From assembly GCF_040412425.1 (NCBI RefSeq), contig NC_089782.1, positions 26,757,376 through 26,821,375 on the forward strand: DNA of 64,000 bases, in the 5' to 3' direction. The stretch is from Macrobrachium rosenbergii (taxonomy: Eukaryota > Arthropoda > Malacostraca > Decapoda > Palaemonidae). The translations under genes were made by a program, and so were the position numbers. Positions 12,741 through 24,399 of the stretch are shown piece after piece (the stretch's first letter is position 1; each line of letters begins with the position of its first letter). The notes under the pieces were generated by a model that worked only from the letters and a program-made list of their open reading frames with translations, was not told the origin of the DNA and did no database searches.

Positions 12741-12749
12741 CGTTACCAC

Positions 12750-12965
12750 TGAGCTATCAAGAGAGGTGGTAACGTCGACTGGAGTTTCTGGATGCGTATC
12801 TGTGTCGCGGATCGAGACTCGGCGTTGCCTGTTCATTTATCACTTATAAATTCCCTTCGGTGATAATTCCATCGGGCATATTCTCGAGGCAGCGTGGATT
12901 TGATATTGCTACATTTGTAGCTTCATGATTGTATATATAAATCACACATGTGATAAAAATGTCAC
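12750..12965 (+). mobile_element. SINE-A copy, right half of an inverted dimer
   Basis: A plus-strand SINE with an A-box-like GGTGGTAACGTCG, a B-box-like GGATCGAGACTC at 12809-12820, the body shared with 12561-12740, and the full tail (GTATATATAAATCAC...GTGATAAAAATGTCACA) running into (TA)n. Head-to-head with the left copy, it makes a palindrome of about 370 bp. RNA polymerase III would transcribe such an element. Confidence 0.78.
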
Positions 12966-13050
12966 ATATATATATATATGTATATATATATATTTATGTA
13001 TATATATTTATATATATGTATATATATAGATGTGTGTATATGTATGTATA
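12966..13050 (+). repeat. Imperfect (TA)n on the right of the SINE-A dimer
   Basis: TA runs broken by TGTA and TTTA, continuous with the SINE tail. Confidence 0.9.
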
Positions 13051-13251
13051 TATAGGCTAACTGATGGATATAAATATGTATGTTAGCTAGCGTATATAAT
13101 TCAGAAATGAGGCCAGATTATATCTATATTACTTCAGAATTGCTTCTCTTAGCATAGATCTGTGAAAAGCAATACTTGGAAGTCAGCAATAACGCTGGAA
13201 GATGGTAGCAATAATATTATGGAGTCTGAGCTGATTACAGTCGCTGTAAAG

Positions 13252-13253
<2 letters not shown>

Positions 13254-13320
<67 letters not shown>
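13254..13320 (+). repeat. (CT)n microsatellite
   Basis: About 33 pure units followed by ACACGCCG. Confidence 0.97.
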
Positions 13321-13324
<4 letters not shown>

Positions 13325-13632
13325 GCCGTAGGGAATGACCGCAAGTCACGAGTATTCCTTATTTAGTCTCTGCAGAGGCTGAGAAAGGTGAAGTAATTGA
13401 ATCAAGTAAGAAGTCTTATTTTCTCCCTTCAAAAAAGGGTCGGCGTATATTGCTCTAATGTAATTTTATTTAACTACACCTTTTTTTCGTAGAGGTAGTT
13501 TTAGCTAAATTGTTACATTTAGAATATGGAATTACATTTTTATTTAAAATGTTTGCGTATGTGTGGTTGTTGACTGTGTTTGTTTTGTAATGTATGAGAG
13601 CATACTAGTAAAGGGAAAAGGCTCATGGTGAA

Positions 13633-13822
<190 letters not shown>

Positions 13823-13850
13823 GTCTTTTCCTGTAATACTACAGTGTAAT

Positions 13851-14838
13851 ATGAAAATAAGAAGGCCCATAAAACACTATTTAAACAATGAAACCATAAT
13901 TTCAGGCACTTGTTTCTGTGCCCTGTTCACTGCAGAATATGGACAGGTGGATGAAGTTACAATGGTATATATACAAAAACATGAAGGTGTGGCCTTGGGC
14001 CTCCGATGTTAAGAGGTGGCGTTTCTTAAGAAGGGAGGAGATTGACCAAATTCCTAGTGGTTTTGGCCTCATTAATCCCGTTTGGCGATGGATCTGGCGG
14101 TGCGTTTCTTGGGTCATCTTCTTCAAAAAACAATGCGAGGCTTAAGGTGTCAATGGCGTCCGATTTCCAATGTCACTCCTGACAGGTTCATATTGTTGGT
14201 TTGATTGATGATAGCAGATTCCAGCATCTTTCTTTTGTACGGACAGCTACTCTTGAAAACCAACTCCGCCCCACTCCAGTTAATGACATGCCCTGTATTT
14301 CTAATATTTTCCCGAACTCTCGAAGCGTAACGTACTGATCTTTTTGTGCTCTGTTATTCTTTGCGAACGATCTACCTGTCTCGCCTACATAAATGTCGCG
14401 AACTTTACTACACGGTATCTTGTAAACTCCGGCTTCTTCCCTTTTGTTATTTAAGTATAGTTAACGAGCGAACTCCCGATGGAATTGGGATAATGGAAAA
14501 TGAAAGGATTATCTGAACTGAGTTGCTCGGTGGCCTTTTGGATGTTTTTCATCGTATGGAAGCTTTATTTTGTTGTTGAAATCTATTTGTCTGTTGTGAG
14601 TGGGACCTCTGTAGTATATTTTATTTGCTTTAAAAATAGCCCTCTCGATAATGTGGTGGATAGACAGTTGCGTTAGGTGTTGGCGGATCGTGTTAAATTC
14701 TTGGTCAGGTACTCATTTGAACATATCCTAAGTCCTCTGAGAATAGGTTGCACCCTACCATGATTTTTACGGAAACGTCGTGGTAGCTTAAGAAATGAAT
14801 GTAAGACAGCAAGGTGGGTTTTCTATATACTGTAAATG
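13851..14838 (-). repeat. Left arm of the PLE palindrome
   Basis: It pairs as an inverted repeat with 15492-16497. Matching landmarks include the outer AAGGCCCATAAAACACTATT, the shared text around a TTTTTGTATATATACCATTG site in the 3' UTR, and the inner CATTTACAG boundary. Differences are mostly substitutions and small indels, so the arms are old or have diverged freely. Confidence 0.85.
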
Positions 14839-15470
14839 CATACCTGTTCTGTTTTCTTATGATCAGTAATCTAGAACGGCAGTTTTCCGACCTTTTCCCA
14901 TTCTGTTTTAAATTTTATGGTCGGAACTATCTCAGAGCTTTAGCCTAAAAAAATTCCTTAAAGTCCCCCAGCTATTGTCCCAAAAGTAAAGATATCATCT
15001 ACGTATCTAAGCCAGATCATGTTATGGGGTTTGATAGACGACAAAAGTTCTGTTTCATGAAATATTCCATGTACAAGTTTGCTAGAAGGGGTGATAGGGG
15101 ACTTCCATTTTTACAGCCAAATTTTTGTTTGTAAAATTACCATTGAAAGAAAACACGTTATTAGTTACACAGAGGTTGATAAGTTTTAAAGTTTTATCTA
15201 TGCCAAACATGAAAATGGTCTTCATATGGTTGTAACTTTATCTCTAAGAAAAACAACACGTCGGCAATCAGGACTTTAGTAAATAATGAATCGACGTCTA
15301 GACTGAGCAGTTTGATGTTGTTTGAGGATGTTTAAACTATTAAATTTTTGTATGAAATCTTCTGGATGTTTGACGTGGGAGGATGAGAAGGTTCTAGAAA
15401 GGGTGATAACAAGTCTGGTGCCATAAAATAATTTGTACATGAAAAGCCTTCATAGATATTGAGGGCGTAA
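14149..15470 (-). pseudogene. PLE reverse transcriptase plus GIY-YIG endonuclease, degraded
   Basis: Read on the minus strand, this is the C-terminal part of a PLE polyprotein. Going 5' to 3' I see an SLDVDSLFTKV-like RT motif A near 15305-15270, an FNGNFxxxKFG...GSPLSP block around 15150-15088, and LRYVDDIFTF with the catalytic YVDD at 14988-15005. A thumb and linker region follows, then a GIY-YIG core reading GVYKIPC...IYVGETGRSF at about 14434-14365. The frame closes with a stop at 14149. Several frameshifts and stops interrupt it (for example within motif A-B and after the GIY-YIG core), and the RT N-terminus is missing. The RT would copy element RNA and the endonuclease would nick the target DNA. 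Family assignment is firm; exact frameshift positions are approximate. Confidence 0.82.
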
Positions 15471-15491
15471 AGGAAAACATCTTTAACGTCC

Positions 15492-16205
15492 CATTTACAG
15501 TATAAGAAAACCCAAAAATGGCCTTCGCTTGTCTCCTACATTCATTTCTAAACTACCACGACGTCAAGCGTAAAATCATGGTAGGGTGTTTACTCCTCAA
15601 GGACTTAGGATATGTTCAAATGAGTACTGGATCAAGAATTTATAACACGATCCGCCAACACCATAACGCAACTGCTTGAAGGAGGAATCAGGTATATTAT
15701 CTTGAACATATTAATAAAGCAAATAAAATATTTCTTGGTACAGAGGTCCCACTTGTCCACAACAGACAAATAGATTTCAACAACAAAATAAAGTTCCCCA
15801 TAATAAAGGACGGAAACCTCTCGTAAAACATCAAAAATCGGCCACCGAGCAACTCAGTTCTGATAATCCTTTCATTTTCCATTATCCCAAATCCATCAGG
15901 AGTTGACTGCGTTAACGTATACTGTAGAAGTTAGCCATTATATACATTTATGTAAATAGACAGGTAGATCGCTTTATACAAAGAATAACAGAGCACAAAA
16001 GATCAGTATTATTATATTTAGAGTTCGGGAATATTTTCTACATATTAGAAATACAGGGTATGTCATTAACTGGAGTGGGGTTACGCGGAGTTGGTTTTCA
16101 TAGTAGCTAACAAGCCGTATAAAAGAAAGATGCTGGAATTATATCATCAATCAAACCAACAATATGAACCTGTCAGGGAGGACATTGGAAATCGGACGCC
16201 ATTGA
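15492..16205 (+). pseudogene. GIY-YIG endonuclease fragment in the inverted PLE arm
   Basis: This plus-strand segment is the inverted counterpart of 14149-14838. It starts inside the RT thumb region and runs to the same terminal stop (TGA at 16203-16205). It is more decayed than its partner: the stretch corresponding to IYVGETGRS in the left arm reads about IYVNRQVDR here, so the conserved glycine and glutamate of the GIY-YIG motif are lost. The downstream ITEHKR-like and NTGHVINW-like segments are recognisable only with frameshifts. It contains no RT catalytic motifs and cannot encode an active protein. Confidence 0.72.
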
Positions 16206-16491
16206 CACCTTAATCCTCGCACCCTTTTGAAGAAGATGACCTAAGAAACGCGACCGCCAGATCCATCGCCAAACGGAGCTAATGAGGCCAAAACCACTAG
16301 GGAATTTGGTCAATCTCCTCTTAAGAAACGCCACCCTGCTTAACATCGGAGTGCCTAAGGCCACACCTTCATGTTTTTGTATATATACCATTGTAACTTT
16401 GTCATCTGTCCATATTCTGAACAGGGGCACAGAAACAAGTGCTGAAATATATGGTTTCAACGTCTAAATAGTGTTTTATGGGCCTTCTTAT

Positions 16492-16497
<6 letters not shown>
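15492..16497 (+). repeat. Right arm of the PLE palindrome
   Basis: Inverted partner of 13851-14838. It ends exactly at the (TA)n tract that follows at 16497. It carries extra small insertions relative to the left arm, for example around 15905-15950 and 16080-16120. Confidence 0.85.

Positions 16498-16554
<57 letters not shown>
16497..16554 (+). repeat. (TA)n flanking the PLE palindrome, right
   Basis: About 29 units abutting the right PLE arm with no gap. Confidence 0.97.
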
Positions 16555-16557
<3 letters not shown>

Positions 16558-17954
16558 TGTTTTGAATTTAAATATGGTTCATATCACGGTAGAGAAGATG
16601 AGAGAGATAATGCAGAAATGAAAGGGAAATACCTTAATATTGAAAATAAAACATAGTTTTACACCAGCTGTAGAGCAACTGTGATATTGTATCATAAAGA
16701 TGTGAAGACGAAAGTGTTGTGTCATTTGATGTCTGTGACTTGGTCAGCAAATTCTTGATTCCTCCTCAAGGCTTGGTCGGTCATTTATACATGAAACAAT
16801 CTTTTGTTACTCCTGGAGACTTTGTAAATGTTCTTATTTTTTTATTATCATTGCCTCCGAATAATGGTAAGCTTTTATTTTTACTGTTAGACACAGCCCA
16901 CAGCTCCTATGGTTGAAGGCGCATTTAGCAGTATGGATTTTGATGACTCTTTGTATACAGTTTCTATGAATGATATTTTACCACCAATCTTCTTTACTAG
17001 GACTTCCTTAAATCTAAAATTCAGATCTCTCCCAGTTGATTTACTGGTCCAGTGAGGCTTCTGTTATTGATCTTTGCATCGCCCACGAAGAGAATCTTTT
17101 CTCTCGAGTTCCCCGATCTGTCGCTACACGACCTTCGTATCTGTTGGTCGTATCAGTCACGTTTTCTTTTTTACGCTAAACAGGCATTTCGAAGTCTTAA
17201 GTAAACTTTTCAGGTTTTATGTCGCTCTTTGCATTTTATTTTAAGGACCATTATCTGTTCGTTCAATTCTTTGTTGCTAAGGGATCTGTGTATTGAGGAT
17301 GCTCGTAAGAAAAAATTGAACACGTATTGGCATATTTGCATTTGAGAGATTGCCAAATGAGCAGATAGTCATTCTTTTTAAACACAAACCTCAAGCATGC
17401 TATGATACGGCTCATTACGAATTCATTAAAAACACGTTGCATGATCTTAATTAACCTTACTCATTTGTCCAGCTTTCATTAAATTTTGAGCTTGAGGAGA
17501 GAAGTCATATTAAGTGTTTTGGCCATCTGAAAACACACCGCACTTTCGGAGACGGCGCCAGCAGCCCTTCAGGAAAGTGTGTGTAATCGAATTTCTAAAT
17601 CTCTCCGAGATTTTCGGAAAGCTTATCAGAAAAAAAAAACATTTTTGAAGGCCTCTGTAAAGCTTATCAGAAGGCAAAACGTCCCAAAGGCATCCGAAAT
17701 TATTTCAGAGGCAGGAGCTGGAGGCCCTGCAAAAGTATGAGAGAGAGAGGGACAAGCAAATTCATTACCGCTACACAGACATCAAACTTCCATGTTTTTT
17801 TTTATTTTTATTTTTTTTTTTACCCTAGAGCGGAGTCAGAGGTCCTGACAGCTTAATACCCTTTACTAGGCCATACTCGATGAAAATAAGGAAATAATGC
17901 ATTACTGTATTGTATCAACTCATCTTACATTTTAGTGGCAATTCGGTCAGCTGG
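16555..17954. other. Unassigned sequence
   Basis: AT-rich. A duplicated word AAAGCTTATCAGAA occurs near 17619 and 17659. No gene recognised. Confidence 0.55.
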
Positions 17955-18065
17955 CTGGGTGGTTTAGATTAAGGTGGTTTATGCCAGCTGGTAGGTCCCT
18001 CGTCCTAAGTGGTAAGGTGTTAATAGGGAGCATGAGGCCTAGTGTGGACCTGTGGGTAATCAACC
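17955..18065 (+). repeat. Low-copy repeat I, copy 1
   Basis: It shares TTTAGATTAA, GGTTTATGCCAGC/GGACGGCACAAGCC-like text, GAGGCCTxGTGTGxACC and the ending TCAACCAA/CACCAACCAA with 47354-47462. Divergence is high. Confidence 0.35.
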
Positions 18066-18175
18066 AATAGAAACTCGCTAGGAGGCATCTGGAACACAGC
18101 GGAAGAGAACGCAAGAAACGACCCCTAAAGTTTTCATTTTGCAAGACGAGTAAAGATATGGCTTTCTTGACGTGT

Positions 18176-18282
18176 CACGGGCACTGGGACTTGTCCCCCA
18201 CCTGGCTGTCGGCCTAAGAAACAGGAGATCAGCGCCTGCCCTATGAGCCTACAGAGGCCCAGGAGGACTTTAACTTTTTAAC
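18176..18282 (+). repeat. Possible interspersed repeat E
   Basis: A GC-rich island in AT-rich DNA reading GGGCACTGGGACTTGTCCCC, CTGTCGGCCTAAGAAACAGG, TATGAGCCTACAGAGGCCCA. Only one copy is present here. I call it a repeat from a vague recollection of similar decapod sequence. Confidence 0.35.
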
Positions 18283-18565
18283 TTTCTTGACGAGCCAACA
18301 GACGACATGAATAAATAGTCTTAAAATGCAGTGTAATGATGAAGGGAAAAGTGGAAATCTCAAAAATAAGAACTATGATAACATAATGCAGTACAGATAA
18401 GTTAACGTAAAGGAATCACGTCAAATTTATCATGCGAAATGATAAAGAGTTGCAACAGAGGCAGATAAACTTATATTCATCCCAGTTCCATCTTGCGTTC
18501 ACCCTTGCAATTAACCTTAAAAACCTGAAGAACTTTCCTCGGAAATGAAATGCCTGGGATAGAAT

Positions 18566-18568
<3 letters not shown>

Positions 18569-18630
<62 letters not shown>
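18569..18630 (+). repeat. (CT)n microsatellite
   Basis: 31 pure units. Confidence 0.97.
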
Positions 18631-18632
<2 letters not shown>

Positions 18633-18772
18633 GCAGGCAAACCCCATTAAAAGATATGTCATCTACTTGTATCCGGGTCTTCATTCTGGGCGGCTTATCG
18701 ATAAATGGGACAGATGCTATCATCGTCACCGTCTTGCCATCAACAGGTCGTGGGATAATGGGCGGTGCCATC

Positions 18773-18812
18773 TGGGGGGGGCCGGGGCAGTGGCGGGGGG
18801 AAGCAGGAGGAG
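18773..18812 (+). other. G-rich tract
   Basis: CTGGGGGGGGCCGGGGCAGT followed by GGCGGGGGGAAGC gives four G runs with short loops, in an otherwise AT-rich setting. Confidence 0.6.
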
Positions 18813-19202
18813 GAATTATTCCCCTCGTTTTCCTTTGGTCCTGGGGTGGCAGGGGGAAGGTAAGGTGGGACTGAAAAGCAGGGCAGGGGAAGAGAAACTG
18901 AGTGAAGGCGAAATGGAAGGAAAGTTTTTTTTTTATTCTATTATTATCATTCTATTTTTATTCGCTTTAAGCTAATTTTATGAAAGTCAGCTTTTTTAAG
19001 CAGACTGACGTGTGTCTTATTTCATAGCTCATTTCTTTTGTCTTGCCTATTTTACTTCTTTGTTCATCGTATTTATTGTTATCTAACTCATCTCTCCTAA
19101 TTTATTAATTATTTCTCAATTGCCTTTTCTGTACTTGGCTGCTTCTCCTTTGGCGGTCCTGGAAGGCCTCCCAGCACTTTGCTTCCCAACTAGGATTGCA
19201 GC

Positions 19203-19203
<1 letters not shown>

Positions 19204-19250
<47 letters not shown>
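19204..19250 (+). repeat. (ATT)n microsatellite
   Basis: About 16 units. Confidence 0.95.
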
Positions 19251-19252
<2 letters not shown>

Positions 19253-19839
19253 AGGAATTGTTCAGGGGTATGGGCCTTACACCCTCACATAAATAAAAAG
19301 TAAAATAAAATTCTGAAGCATTCACTTTTGAAGGAAAATTGCAGAGCGTAATCTGTTCGTGGAGAGTTTTGTTTCATTACGGCAAACGTTTACTCAAGAA
19401 GCATTTTTTAAAATGATGGCGATGGTTTTTAATGATAGTAATAATTGTAAAGAAATCAGATGTGCTGTTTTATCTAGTACAGTGATTCCTCCCACACAGA
19501 CTTGTTTTTAATTACTCTGTATAAAAAAATAAAGTAAAGTATCCTTTTCTAAGCAATATATCATTCCTGATTTTTTGATGTTGGTACGAAGATTTAATGA
19601 GATTATGAGAAAATATTAAAAGTCAGAGAGAAATCTGAATCGCGCAGTGGGAAGCCCTTAACAATTAATGAGAGCGCGAATGAATGTTAATGAGATTGGA
19701 ATGAGCGATGAGAATTAATGGGTCAGACTCTGATGTTATGTTTATGAAGTAAGTGACTGGTATTGTCTTTGTGAGAAACGTATATCGAAATTTATTTATT
19801 TAATTTTTCGTTAGTATGATTGATTAATTGATTTCATAA

Positions 19840-20180
19840 AACTGAGTCTGCCAAAGCAAGCACTGACGGGGCACTCTCGCCCATTCAGCGCCTAAGACAG
19901 TGAAAAGACGGAGTTGGAGGAGTTGGACAGTAAGATAGAGAGATCCGAAAAATAAAGGAAATGAAGTACAAGGATATGAAGGTGGAAGTGGGAGGAAGAA
20001 ATAGCAGCTAGAGGAGTTGAACAGCAAAATTGAAGAAGAGAAGGGGGAATGGAGGTAAAGTAAAAGGATAAAAAGTGGCTGCAGCTAGGGGCCGAAGGGA
20101 TGCTGCAAACACCCTTAAAGTAATGCCTACAGTGCACCACGCGAGGTGAACTGATGACACTACTCCCTGACGGGTGCCGT
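19840..20180 (-). mobile_element. Retroposon C, diverged copy
   Basis: On the minus strand it reads GTGCACTGTAGGCATTACTT, then AAGGGTGTTTGCAGCATCCC, TTCGGCCCCTAGCTGCAGCC, a pyrimidine-rich middle, and a 3' part (GCGCTGAATG...GCTTGCTTTGGC) matching GCACCGAATGACC...GCTTGGCCTTTGGC of the 58.5 kb copy. The copy is nearly full length and moderately diverged. Confidence 0.75.
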
Positions 20181-20419
20181 TAATATGACGGATCTTTCTA
20201 TTTCGCTTCGTACAAATGTGGGGTCGGTCACCTCTTTGCGGAAGCCGTGACTCTGCTTCGTGAATGGGATGCGCGCGCAGGCCCTGCCATTTGTCCGGGG
20301 CCTCAGGAAGTTTTAAGGACGTCATTAGAGCTTTAAAATCTCCGGCGATATCTCGCTTGCTGGCCATTTACGTCTTGCTGTCTCAAAGGGAATTGCAGAA
20401 ATCTTTCCGAGGATATTAC

Positions 20420-20423
<4 letters not shown>

Positions 20424-20494
<71 letters not shown>

Positions 20495-20556
20495 GTTGGA
20501 AGTGAGTTTTCAGATATCACTATTCGGTTTATTTAAAATCATTACAATTATTTTGT

Positions 20557-20639
<83 letters not shown>

Positions 20640-20700
20640 TTGTCGGGAGTGAGCTTTCAAATGTCCCTGTTGGGTTCATTTAAATTCTGATGGCTTCTTT
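20424..20700 (+). repeat. Two (CT)n tracts with duplicated 3' flanks
   Basis: (CT)n at 20424-20489 is followed by AAGTTGTTGGAAGTGAGTTT; (CT)n at 20562-20636 is followed by AACTTGTCGGGAGTGAGCTT. The flanks stay similar for about 50 bp (TTCAxATxTCxCTxTT...TTTATTTAAA). Confidence 0.85.
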
Positions 20701-22021
20701 AGGACGATTTTCTTTCAGAAGCTGTAGTCGCTCGATAGCAGTTGGAGGTGATTTGTTTCAATTTAGTTTTTCAGTATCTGAATTCCCTCCTTTATGTAAG
20801 CGAATGTCCATATTTCGCAGCAAATAAATTTTGTTTTAAAAGGGCATGACAGCCCTCTTAAGATTTTTTGTATTATTATTTTTTAAGGTGTGAAATGTGA
20901 AAAACAATGGACACAAAATGTGCTCTGTTCGGCAGATACAAAGAAAAATTCCTTTAATAGCAAAGCAGTTTGTAAGATGAGTGACCTCGTCCAGAGCCAC
21001 CAAACTCTCTTCGAGGTCACCGATCCCTGTTCTCGCGAGCAAAGCGGGTTAATATTCATATTCCTCTGAAACGACTTCATGAATATATTTCACCTGATCA
21101 GAGGACACGACAGACCATTCGGGGATACTTGCCATGAATAACATTACAGAACTAACCTTGCCTCTTTCCTCTTGCCTCTTCATTCGCCGACGACGTAGGG
21201 CAATATAAAAGACCGTCGGGGTAACTTATGTCTCTGAAGGAGTCTTTGAACTGTCACAGAACCTTTGACATTTGTTATTTTGAGAGAAAAAGGATATTTA
21301 TTTTACATGAAGCGAAATATTTTTATCGTTGCTTCCACTCCCGGGAGAGAGTATTGCTTCTCGTATTATCTTTGAAGAGCTTTGAGATAATGGTTGACCT
21401 GACTGAGCTGACGCACGATGCTGAAATGACCTTATTTAAAATAAGCTTTTAGCCAAGCGTTCTATCACGTCACCCGAATGATTCATGCTGAAAAGAAATT
21501 CTCCTCAAAGAATTCTCACTGTGAAGATATATTTTCCAGACAAGACGCTTTTCCTCTTATTTACCTTTTTGACTCATTCGTCTGGTATGAGGTTAAAAAG
21601 AGGCTAATAGACAGAGAGGGTGGTTTGTATCACACATTTTTTGGGACATCTTTCTCGATTTTTGATAATCCCATTGGTTACAGAATTAGGGAACTGTGGT
21701 TCCAAAGCAAGGGAATGTCCTAGGAAATTTTAAGCTACTTGAGGCATGAGATGAAGACTGAACATTAAAAATGTTTGAAATTAGTAGCTACTGAGGGCAT
21801 TTCAGAACATCAAATCGTACCAGATCCTGTGTTGAGTATTAACCAGTTGTTAATCAAATAGATAACCTGGGAACATTCCACGGAAACAGGTACGTTGGAG
21901 CATAACAACAAATGTACACATCATACATACACGCACACGCGCGTACATACACACAAACACGCACACATGAATGTATATGTATATACATATATCCATACAC
22001 GTGTATATATACACATATAAA

Positions 22022-22025
<4 letters not shown>
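20701..22025. other. Unassigned sequence
   Basis: No repeat family seen. Two adjacent plus frames at 21228-21452 and 21478-21723 lack known motifs. Confidence 0.5.

Positions 22026-22105
<80 letters not shown>
22026..22105 (+). repeat. (TA)n microsatellite
   Basis: About 40 units, preceded by a mixed CA/TA/CG purine-pyrimidine alternating stretch (21915-22025). Confidence 0.96.
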
Positions 22106-22108
<3 letters not shown>

Positions 22109-22456
22109 ACACCGTTCTGTCTTTGCATGAAAATATAAATTCCCTTTCACCTCGGTATCTTCACACTATAACACCTCCCCTCTCCTTTCCCCTCCCCCCT
22201 ACCCCAGACGAAGGCTCTCCTCACAGACTCGACCTATGCGGTACTTTCACTCTAGGCTATTTGTGTGAATGTACACCTTCCATTTCATCGGTTGTTGGCT
22301 TTTTTTTTTTCTGGGAGCCTTTTGCGCTTTCAGGAATAGAAAATGTATGGAAAAGGTATTCAAGCACTCTATTCCATTAGGCGAAGGGTGGGCGCCATAG
22401 CCGGAGGCTGGTTTCACAGCTGTGGGCTCCTTTTTCATTTTTCAGTAGCATCTCTT

Positions 22457-22459
<3 letters not shown>

Positions 22460-22520
<61 letters not shown>

Positions 22521-22573
22521 GTTGTAAAATATAACCCACGTGACATTAACTTGCAGTGCACAAAGTTCTGGTA

Positions 22574-22647
<74 letters not shown>
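22460..22647 (+). repeat. Two (GA)n tracts
   Basis: 22460-22517 and 22579-22647 with a 61-bp unique spacer; unlike other pairs the flanks are not duplicated. Confidence 0.96.
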
Positions 22648-22649
<2 letters not shown>

Positions 22650-22921
22650 AAGCCTGACGTTATCATAGTGATAAAACGTGTAAATTGAGAGCTGCTCTTC
22701 TAGAACCACTTTATTCTCCGGCTGGAAAAATAGATCCAGCTCCAAGGCGTTGGAGTTAATTTTAAGGAAAAGGTGAGGTTAATATTCGTGGACCTTCCTT
22801 GCACAGTATTACGCTTAAGTAAGGATAGATGACAGACCTCACGTTCATACATTGTATTTTTTTTTTTTATACACTTACAAACCTATTCAATCCATTAAGA
22901 CACAAAAACGTTCTTTACATA

Positions 22922-22987
22922 TAAATATATATTATAATATACATATATATATATGTATATATATATGTATATATATATGTATGTATA

Positions 22988-23041
<54 letters not shown>
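22922..23041 (+). repeat. (TA)n, interrupted
   Basis: Interrupted by TGTA at regular steps in its first half and pure in its second half (22995-23041). Confidence 0.93.
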
Positions 23042-23043
<2 letters not shown>

Positions 23044-23168
23044 ATCTAAAACCAAATAATATATAAAATGGTAAAATCGTAGTTCCCTGTAAATGAAAAT
23101 CAGAGATACTCATGAAAAACATTCAACTTGTAAAGCACTTTTCCCTTGAACCATCTAAAACCAAATAA
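23041..23168 (+). repeat. 19-bp direct repeat after (TA)n
   Basis: ACCATCTAAAACCAAATAA at 23041-23059 recurs exactly at 23150-23168, so it brackets 90 bp next to the (TA)n. Confidence 0.9.
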
Positions 23169-23522
23169 AGAATCGTAAATGACATTACTCTGAAAAATCA
23201 GTATACTGAAAAAAAAAGCAAAGAGCGAGAATCACCACACATTCTTTCCCCAGCACGGAATCAGTATTGCTTCTCATTCACATGTCATTTTTTTCCGGAA
23301 AGTCTCGAGGTTCGAAGTTGACAAAACTTCTGATATCCCTTCAGGGCAGAAGAAGACTCGAATTTGTCTCTCACTTTCTGCATTATTCATTTTTGTTCCA
23401 TTTTATTTCCGTTGTTAAATTCAGCTTTTGCGAAGCTGTTGCCTTTGGCTGCTGGTTTTGTTATTGAAGGTTTTTGTTCGGTCTTTCTTTTGTCAGTTTA
23501 CACAGATACATACAGACGCATG

Positions 23523-23525
<3 letters not shown>

Positions 23526-23576
<51 letters not shown>

Positions 23577-23641
23577 GTACATGTGTCAGACTGTCTGAGT
23601 TTTCCAAGGTTAAGTATAAAAGAAATGTCAGGTAATGTGAG

Positions 23642-23698
<57 letters not shown>

Positions 23699-23749
23699 TT
23701 ACACATATATGAAAATGTCTGAGTTTTCCAAGGTAACATATAGTGGAAA

Positions 23750-23848
<99 letters not shown>

Positions 23849-23900
23849 GTACATGTGTCAGACTGTCTGAGTTTTCCAAGGTTAAGTATAAAAGAAATCA

Positions 23901-23957
<57 letters not shown>

Positions 23958-24045
23958 TGTCTGAGTTTTCCAGGTTAACATATAACTGTGTATGTGAAAA
24001 TGTCTGAGTTTTCCAAGGTAACATATAGTGGAAATCTGTTAAGTT

Positions 24046-24126
<81 letters not shown>
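23526..24126 (+). repeat. Ordered array of (GA)n, (GT)n and two spacer types
   Basis: (GA)n tracts at 23526-23574, 23644-23693, 23781-23847, 23908-23954 and 24067-24126 alternate with spacers. Spacer type 1 (TTGTACATGTGTCAGACTGT and on) follows the first and third tracts. Spacer type 2 (GAAAATGTCTGAGTTTTCCA, AACATATAGTGGAAATCTGT) follows the second and fourth and ends in (GT)n before the next (GA)n. Both spacers share CTGAGTTTTCCAAGGT. This is a two-step tandem duplication of a compound unit. Confidence 0.9.
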
Positions 24127-24129
<3 letters not shown>

Positions 24130-24273
24130 ACCGGATGCAAGAGTTCTGGTGCTTAACCAAGACAAGACTCAGTACCTCCATCCCCGCATCCTAACGGCTT
24201 CTTTAGTGTTGTTGGTGAGAAAAGTGTATTTAAATGGTAAGCTCCTGAAGTGGATATCAGTTGGAGCTGAAAG

Positions 24274-24276
<3 letters not shown>

Positions 24277-24341
<65 letters not shown>
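24277..24341 (+). repeat. (GA)n microsatellite
   Basis: About 32 units leading into the purine-rich segment. Confidence 0.97.
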
Positions 24342-24346
<5 letters not shown>

Positions 24347-24399
24347 AGACTGAAAAGGAGTGTTTTTGGAGGCCTGAATTGAGCCTAAATGATAGAATA

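Larger units (their letters stand above)
13851..16497. mobile_element. Penelope-like element, head-to-head palindromic copy
   Basis: A Penelope-like retroelement lies here as a large inverted structure. The minus-strand body (13851 to about 15480) holds RT and GIY-YIG endonuclease remnants. A second copy of its 3' kilobase follows in plus orientation (15492-16497). The arms are about 990 and 1006 bp with a 653-bp loop (14839-15491) that carries the RT core. Both outer ends finish with the same sequence around ATGAAAATAAGAAGGCCCAT and lie beside (TA)n, with 32 extra bases on the left. Both reading frames are broken, so the element is dead as a protein source. PLEs move by target-primed reverse transcription and often leave 5'-truncated copies. 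The two 5' ends meet in the middle, so this is not an ordinary tandem PLE. Confidence 0.85.
18631..19839. other. Unassigned sequence
   Basis: 18640-18900 is locally GC-rich with a G-rich tract; frames on both strands run into the preceding (CT)n and look accidental. The rest is AT-rich. Confidence 0.5.

Noticed and set aside
21228..21723. Two adjacent plus-strand frames that could be exons
   Set aside because: No domain and no convincing splice sites joining them; the composition matches the surrounding DNA.
23461..24165. A 234-residue minus-strand frame rich in Ser-Leu and Thr-His
   Set aside because: It is the translation of (CT)n and (CA)n tracts; the non-repetitive parts have no motif and the same pattern appears in every frame.
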